NCBI GenBank assembly: GCA_021186555.1
Contig: JAJKFL010000006.1
Coordinates: 1,460,501-1,524,500 of the forward strand
DNA length: 64,000 nt
Direction: 5' to 3'
DNA from: Reticulitermes speratus
Lineage: Eukaryota > Arthropoda > Insecta > Blattodea > Rhinotermitidae
The notes under the pieces are model-generated. The model saw only the letters and a list, made by a program, of their open reading frames with translations. It was not told the origin of the DNA and made no database searches. Shown here one piece after another: positions 57,396 to 64,000 of this stretch. Position numbers and translations under genes: made by a program. The stretch's first letter is position 1; every line of letters starts with the position of its first letter.

Positions 57396-58025
57396 AATAT
57401 CACTTACACCAACTACATAAATATCACTTACACCAACAAAATGCATTTGTTTATTAAAAAGAACACTAAATAGTTCCTAAATGTTAGTTAAAACCCCTAC
57501 ATACTGGCATTCAAAAATTGCAATCACACCCTCCAACGGAAACAACACGATGTCCACATCTCTACATTATAACTGCTAATTTAAACAGACAAAGGAGACA
57601 TAATAGCAAAAAGTGAAAACCGTAGCTATATATATATATCTACATTCTAACATCAAAAAACTGCTAGAAATATCACTACAATAGTGAGGGTGTAGACAAT
57701 ATACTTTAAAAGTGTACAAATACTACGAAGTGCTTCTAAGAACGCATTTGTCCACGTAATAATAATGGTGATAAGCCTAATGAAATATGACGATGGCTAT
57801 ACTTTTATATAGATGAAAAATATGTGTACCTGTTTTTAATACAAGCAGTTGTGACATACCCCCTGAAGATGACCTATCGATAGGTCGAAACATATGTAGG
57901 GGTTTTAACTAACATTTTAGGAACTATTTAGTGTTCTTTTTAATAAACAAGTGCATTTCGTTGGTGTAAGTGATATTTATGTAGTTGGTGTAAGTGATAT
58001 TTGTGTAGTTGATGTAAGTGATATT
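57396..58025. mobile_element. Fold-back / MITE element with about 110-bp inverted arms
   Basis: The left arm (57396-57506) and right arm (about 57890-58025) are near-perfect inverted copies, including AATATCACTTACACCAAC units (two on the left, three on the right), GTTTATTAAAAAGAACACTA and GTTAGTTAAAACCCCTACAT. There is no ORF. The inner end of the right arm carries a hammerhead-like motif (57863-57896). It splits a LINE endonuclease frame. Origin (Penelope-like versus DNA-type) is not settled. Confidence 0.82.
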
Positions 58026-59121
58026 CACGTCAAGAATGCACGGTGAAATCAGAATAAAGCTACGTTGACAACTACAACCTTGGTGCCTCATACTGTAGGC
58101 AGTACTTAAAAAAGGGTGCAGTAACTATATTCGTTCACAGGAACTTAAAATTTTCCAACATTAGCATTAACGAATTCTGTAAAGATCAAACCATCAAAGC
58201 TTGTGTAATAAAATTAGAATTTTCACTTTCCAGTATTTGTATAATAGCCATATGTAGAGCACCTTGTGGTGGTTTTGACTTGCTTATTGATGGTCTAGAT
58301 AATATCATTAAGAAACTGTATAAAATAGGTCTACCTTTCATTATATGTGGTGATATAAATCTAAATTACCTTACAGAGAATGATAGGAAAGAGCAACTTG
58401 ATGCTACATTAATCTCATACAACCTGCATAGCAAGGTACATTTTCCTACAAGAATTCAGAACAAATCTAGTAGAGTGCTTGATAATGTGTGTAGATACTT
58501 TTCAAATCAAGAACTACATTATTGCTCCTATGATTAATGGGCTTTCCGATCACAATGCCCAACTACTAACGATAAATTAAATAAATTTGCTTGACTAAAC
58601 TTGCCATATTAAAACTACGAGGAATATAAATACAAACTCGATAATTTAATTCCAAATTAATTTAAGTTATGATTCATGGGATAATATTTTTATAAGTGAT
58701 AATGATAAGGACATTGATACTCTGTTTAATCTGTTTCTTAATTCCTATACTTATTTATTTATTTAGATATTTATTGGTCCAATAAAGATGGAGATGAAAG
58801 TCATGATTAAAAGTTATTTCTGATTCCTTTACTAATAATTTCCTCTCAATAGCTGAGAAAAATACTCACAACATGATAAATAATAACAATATTTGTAGTA
58901 TTAATGAAGAAACTCCCTTACACTATTTATTACAATTATTTAGTAACCATTTCCTAATATAAAATTCAGTAATACATCAACTCAGGAAATAAAAAGAATT
59001 ATTAATTCCTTACAATCAAAAATTTCACATGGGTATGATGAAATCTCAACAAAAATTTTAAAAATTAGTGCTCCTTTTATTTCTTCTCCCCTAAATTACA
59101 TTTGTAATAAATCGTTATCAA

Positions 59122-60475
59122 CATAAAGCTGGAACCAATTACCTCCAAGCTTACTAGCGACTTTCCCCTGTAAATTAAGCACTTTTAAAAAAAGGGTCAA
59201 GAAAGTCATTACAAGCTAAGGATTTTTAAGTGGAGATTAAATAAAAATAAGGGATGTGAAGTGAAGGGGTGTGAAGTGATGTGAAGTGAAGTGCTTTGGT
59301 TTCGAAGTGAAGTGAAGTGAATTAAGTTCTTGGGGGATATAATTATCATGTACTTTGGTCTGAATTTATACTGGGGATATTCTAACGCACTGAAATTAAT
59401 TAATGTGTGGGTTTTTTTGTAATGTGAGTGTGTTTTTTTTTTGTATTGTGTATGGGTGTTTTTGTAAGGTGTGGATGCTTTTGTAAGGTGTGGATGATTT
59501 GTAAGGTGTGGATGTTTTTGTAATGTGTGTACAGTGTTCTAATATGTGTACTTGTATTTACTGTATGTATTTTGTTTACTGTATGTATTTTGTTTTGTAT
59601 GTGTATGGGTGTTTTTGTAAGGTGTGGATGCATTTGTAAGGTGTGGATGTTTTTGTAAGGTGTGGATGTATTTGTAAGGTGTGGATGTTTTTGTAAGGAG
59701 TGGATGCTTTTGTAAGGTGTGGATGTTTTTGTAATGTGTGTACGGTGTTCTAAAGTGTGTACTTGTATTTACTGTATGTATTTTGTTTTGTATGTGTATG
59801 GGTGTTTTTGTAAGATGTGAACGGGGTTCTAATATGTGTACTTGTATTTACTGTATGTATTTTGTTTTGTATGTGTATGGGTGTTTTTGTAAGGTGTGGA
59901 TGTATTTGAAAGGTATGGATGTTTTTGTAAGGTGTGGATGCTTTTGTAAGGAGTGGATGCTTTTGTAAGGTGTGGATGTTTTTGTAATGTGTGTACGGTG
60001 TTCTAATGTGTGTACTTGTATTTACTGTATGTATTTTGTTTTGTAATTGTGTATAGTTTGTTTTGTATTGTTATTTTTATGTATATTTATATGTCCATTT
60101 GTATTGTGTGTACTAGTGTAAGGACTACTGCCACCGGGTGAAAACATTTGTATTGTGTGTACTAGTGTAAGGACTACTGCCACCGGGTGAAAACATTTGT
60201 ATTGTGTGTACTAGTGTAAGGACTACTGCCACAGGGTGAAAACATTTGTATTGTGTGTACTAGTGTAAGGACTACTGCCACTGGGTGAAAACATTTGTAT
60301 TGTGTGTACTAGTGTAAGGACTACTGCCACTGGGTGAAAACATTTGTATTGTGTGTACTAGTGTAAGGACTACTGCCACCGGGTGAAAACATTTGTATTG
60401 TGTGTACTAGTGTAAGGACTACTGCCACCGGGTGAAAACCCAATTGCAGTAAATAAATAATAATAATAATAATAA
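59122..60475 (+). mobile_element. Second, 5'-truncated copy of the same CR1/L2-like element
   Basis: Starts in the last 30 codons of ORF2 (reads SWNQLPPS then KRVKKVITS) and runs through the same 3' UTR as 27516-28720 with few substitutions, ending in (TAA)n at about 60475. It interrupts an older LINE: the coding sequence before it ends YICNKSLS, and the sequence after it resumes FPSRLKYSVIEPLYKKG. Its tail has been amplified as a 49-bp tandem repeat. Confidence 0.92.
60096..60440 (+). repeat. 49-bp tandem amplification of the LINE 3' end
   Basis: Seven copies of a 49-bp unit containing TTGTGTGTACTAGTGTAAGG and CACCGGGTGAAAA. The copy at 24-28 kb has this segment once (about 28635-28684). 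Copies differ at CACCGGG/CACAGGG/CACTGGG. Confidence 0.95.
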
Positions 60476-60540
60476 TAAATCTTCCCCTCACGCTTAAAAT
60501 ATTCTGTGATAGAACCATTATATAAAAAAGGTGCTTTGGA

Positions 60541-61184
60541 GTTTTTATGGATGTTATTTTAGTTCCCAATGTCACAGTATATTAAAACCAGTACATGCTG
60601 GAAGTTGGTTATGCTTGTGTCTAGAGGTGTACGATACAAGGGGTCCTGTGGAACAGGCTTTATATCTTGTCCTGCTGTCAAGAAGATTGAAAAGTGGCGC
60701 TTGTAATAAACTGTGACGGCGAATGAAATTAAAACTGACATTCGCAATCAGCATTCACGTTTTTAACATCATCTTCTGAACAGCTTAAATTTTTTTTAAA
60801 TTATGGCTCCTTCACTACTTCTGTAAAAAATAATTACAAGAAGGGCTGCCAAATACACAGTTTCTGTGTTACCAGTGCTCAGTTGCTTCGGTTGGTCTGT
60901 TGACAGTATGCAGGGCTGGCTCGGACACTGCATACAAGTTACGTGCTCATTACACAACTGAAGAATCCTAAATAACTGACTTAAAGACTGAATATGGCAG
61001 ATGCATTTCCTTTCAAAAAGTGGTGTGTGGTGGATTTAGGAGAAACAGTTGTTCTAATGTGATATGGGAAACAAATTACAAATTTTCTCTGGGCCAGGCA
61101 ATACGATCTTATAATACGAGAATGACTAACTTATTCCCGTATTAAAGAACCACAGAATTTAAGCACACTTTAATCTCTGTGGAT
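60541..61184. other. AT-rich DNA, nothing recognised
   Basis: Follows the last recognisable piece of the degenerate LINE. Frames are short and without motifs. Confidence 0.5.
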
Positions 61185-61482
61185 GACTAGAACAGACAAA
61201 ATTCTTGCTGTGTATGCCATGAAAGCATATAGGAGGATCAGAAGCATAGCTCCACTCATTCTTAAGCTTCACAATAGATAGGGGAGGGGTGGGGAGTGAC
61301 TGGTCAGCTTCACACTCCAGGCAAAAACACTCAGTGCCCATTCAACAGGAGGCTAGAGGAACCCCAGACCTGCTTTGAATATTTTGAGAACAAATATCAT
61401 TTCCCTCGCCGAGAATCAAATCCCAGACCACCCAGCCCATAGACTAGTCACTATACTGATTGTGATATCCCAGATTAACTTT
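61185..61482 (-). mobile_element. tRNA-derived SINE, family A, diverged
   Basis: Minus-strand copy with body complement ATGCCATGAAAGCATATAGG, B-box complement GAGAATCAAATCCCAGA and head end CACTATACTGATTGTGATAT. Confidence 0.75.
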
Positions 61483-61847
61483 CCCATGAATTTCAGCACA
61501 AAAAAGTCTGCCATGAATACTGTCATATCATAGGCATATGACAACACAGGTTAGGCTTTGCAGTTGTCAAGAATGAATTGACTTTCTGTTACAAGATATC
61601 ACCTGCAGACAAAAATATTTTGTGTTTTAGTTTTGACTATCAGTTAAGCACATGACTTAGACATTTTAGAACGTAATTTGTACAAGTGGATTGAAATGCG
61701 TGAAGGTGATAAAATGGCTCACAACACTGTGAAGTGTTTAGATGACGGTTCAAATCTTGGCTGTTTCTATTACTGCTGCATCCCAGTGGGCACTGTGGTC
61801 CATCCTTAATCAATATGGGGTTCAAACGGTGCAACGTCAAGCTGACC

Positions 61848-63403
61848 AATGGAGCTGTACATTACATTGCTACACACCAATGTAGCTGTACATTACATTG
61901 CTACACACCAATGTAGCTGTACATTACATTGCTACACACTAATGTAGCTGTACATTACATTGCTACACACTAATGTAGCTGTACATTACATTGCTACACA
62001 CCAATGTAGCTGTACATTACATTGCTGCACACCAATGTAGCTGTACATTACATTGCTACACACTAATGTAGCTGTACATTACATTGCTACACACCAATGT
62101 AGCTGTACATTACATTGCTACACACCAATGTAGCTGTACATTACATTGCTACACACCAATGTAGCTGTACATTACATTGCTACACACCAATGTAGCTGTA
62201 CATTACATTGCTACACACTAATGTAGCTGTACATTACATTGCTACACACCAATGTAGCTGTACATTACATTGCTGCACACCAATGTAGCTGTACATTACA
62301 TTGCTACACACCAATGTAGCTGTACATTACATTGCTGCACACCAATGTAGCTGTACATTACATTGCTACACACCAATGTAGCTGTACATTACATTGCTGC
62401 ACACCAATGTAGCTGTACATTACATTGCTGCACACCAATGTAGCTGTACATTACATTGCTACACACTAATGTAGCTGTACATTACATTGCTACACACCAA
62501 TGTAGCTGTACATTACATTGCTACACACCAATGTAGCTGTACATTACATTGCTACACACTAATGTAGCTGTACATTACATTGCTACACACCAATGTAGCT
62601 GTACATTACATTGCTGCACACCAATGTAGCTGTACATTACATTGCTACACACTAATGTAGCTGTACATTACATTGCTACACACCAATGTAGCTGTACATT
62701 ACATTGCTACACACCAATGTAGCTGTACATTACATTGCTACACACTAATGTAGCTGTACATTACATTGCTACACACCAATGTAGCTGTACATTACATTGC
62801 TACACACCAATGTAGCTGTACATTACATTGCTACACACTAATGTAGCTGTACATTACATTGCTACACACCAATGTAGCTGTACATTACATTGCTGCACAC
62901 CAATGTAGCTGTACATTACATTGCTACACACACCAATGTAGCTGTACATTACATTGCTGCACACCAATGTAGCTGTACATTACATTGCTACACACCAATG
63001 TAGCTGTACATTACATTGCTGCACACCAATGTAGCTGTACATTACATTGCTGCACACCAATGTAGCTGTACATTACATTGCTACACACCCAATGTAGCTG
63101 TACATTACATTGCTGCACACCAATGTAGCTGTACATTACATTGCTACACACCAATGTAGCTGTACATTACATTGCTACACACCAATGTAGCTGTACATTA
63201 CATTGCTACACACCAATGTAGCTGTACATTACATTGCTACACACCAATGTAGCTGTACATTACATTGCTACACACCAATGTAGCTGTACATTACATTGCT
63301 ACACACCAATGTAGCTGTACATTACATTGCTACACACCAATGTAGCTGTACATTACATTGCTACACACCAATGTAGCTGTACATTACATTGCTACACACC
63401 AAT
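61848..63403. repeat. 31-bp minisatellite, about 50 copies
   Basis: Unit AATGTAGCTGTACATTACAT followed by TGCTACACACC, with CTACAC/CTGCAC and CACCAA/CACTAA variants. TGTAGC and GCTACA form a dyad around TGTACATTACATT. Confidence 0.97.
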
Positions 63404-64000
63404 CGCATGAAAGTGTTGCCTCTCTATCTTACAGTCTGAAGCAACAAATTACAGTCAAATTAAGAAAGTACAGTTTATTTATGTAATTAAGTAAAGCAAT
63501 GGGAATGAGGACTTGAATCACATCCAAACTGCTGCCACCATATTTGTTTATACCGGTCAACAGCCATGCCTGCCAAGCATATTGGCAAGATTACACTCCA
63601 TGGTTCAAATCTTTGAGGGTTCTCTTTTAGGTTTATGGCAGGGAACAGGAAACACTGGAAATGTATGTTTTTATATTACACAGCAGTTTGCAGAGCATGA
63701 ATAGCTGCTTTGAATTCAGAACACTTCAAATTTAAAATGTTCACAATATTACAGAAAATGAGAGCCTTAGTTTATTTAAAGTTATTTTGTACATAAGGTC
63801 CAAAAATCAAGACATTTGTGTTGTGCATAGAATTGGATTGGATAGCATATTAACATTTAGAGGGTTCCAGGGGCAGGTGCCAGATTCAGATGGTGGCTGG
63901 CAATTGGCACATTTCCAGGTACCACATGGACAGATCCTCGGGTTGCAGCCACATAGCTGTAAAAACAAAAATGTCACAAAACTTTTACTGCAGCTGGATT
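63404..64000. other. AT-rich DNA at right edge, nothing recognised
   Basis: No coding signal, array or transposon end in the last 600 bases. Confidence 0.5.

Larger units (their letters stand above)
57236..60540 (+). mobile_element. Degenerate LINE in four segments, interrupted by two younger elements
   Basis: Four colinear pieces of one endonuclease/RT element: 57236-57395 (LYHQNICGLGNKTIEL, PDILCLTEHHL), 58026-58600 (VHRNLKF, FIICGDINLNYL, RVLDNVC, GLSDHNAQLL), about 58840-59121 (HGYDEISTKILKISAPF, YICNKSLS) and 60476-60540 (FPSRLKYSVIEPLYKKG). It has stops and frameshifts and is a fossil. A fold-back element occupies 57396-58025 and the second CR1/L2-like copy occupies 59122-60475. Confidence 0.82.

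Overview
This window comes from an animal nuclear genome, most likely an insect. One conserved multi-exon gene with GT-AG introns is present, on the minus strand: the first nine coding exons of mind bomb 1 (mib1), an E3 ubiquitin ligase of Notch signalling. The rest is tandem repeats and transposable elements (TEs): CR1/L2-like and other non-LTR retrotransposons, tRNA-derived SINEs, and mariner, pogo/Tigger and Harbinger-like DNA elements. The LINE and SINE wording resembles cockroach and termite genomes, so Blattodea is my best guess. That is recollection, not a database result.

Layout. 1-24.0 kb: more than a dozen unrelated minisatellite arrays (units 20-80 bp), including a noisy 4.4 kb array of a 51-bp unit, a 2.1 kb array of a 36-bp unit and a 1.9 kb array of a 46-bp unit. 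Between them lie SINE copies, a 540-bp Harbinger-like MITE, a mariner transposase relic and two truncated LINE 3' ends. 24.3-28.7 kb: a CR1/L2-like retrotransposon with an uninterrupted endonuclease/reverse transcriptase ORF. 28.8-44.3 kb: nine further arrays, one of them split by a 435-bp TA-flanked MITE. 44.3-47.1 kb: mostly unique DNA with an internally deleted pogo/Tigger element. 47.2-55.3 kb: mib1 exons 9 to 1, with MITEs and SINEs in the introns. 55.3-60.7 kb: upstream DNA with a SINE and a nested TE cluster (an old LINE interrupted by a fold-back element and by a second CR1/L2-like copy). 61.2-64 kb: a SINE, a 31-bp minisatellite and unique DNA.

By my estimate about 26 kb of the 64 kb is minisatellite, an extreme density. 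Periods of 36, 39, 51, 54 and 72 bp are multiples of three, so several arrays stay open for hundreds of codons on both strands. I do not regard these as genes.

The most interesting single object is a 55-bp minisatellite at 47.87-48.79 kb. Its unit is 36 nt of the 3' end of mib1 exon 8 plus 19 nt of the following intron, so a real 5' splice junction has been amplified about 17 times. Other highlights are a recurring hammerhead-ribozyme-like motif (five places), higher-order repeat structure inside three arrays, an apparent one-base frameshift in mib1 exon 6, and later amplification of the tail of the second CR1/L2-like copy. No mib1 exon was found left of 47,165, so the intron after exon 9 may exceed 47 kb and contain most of the satellite DNA.
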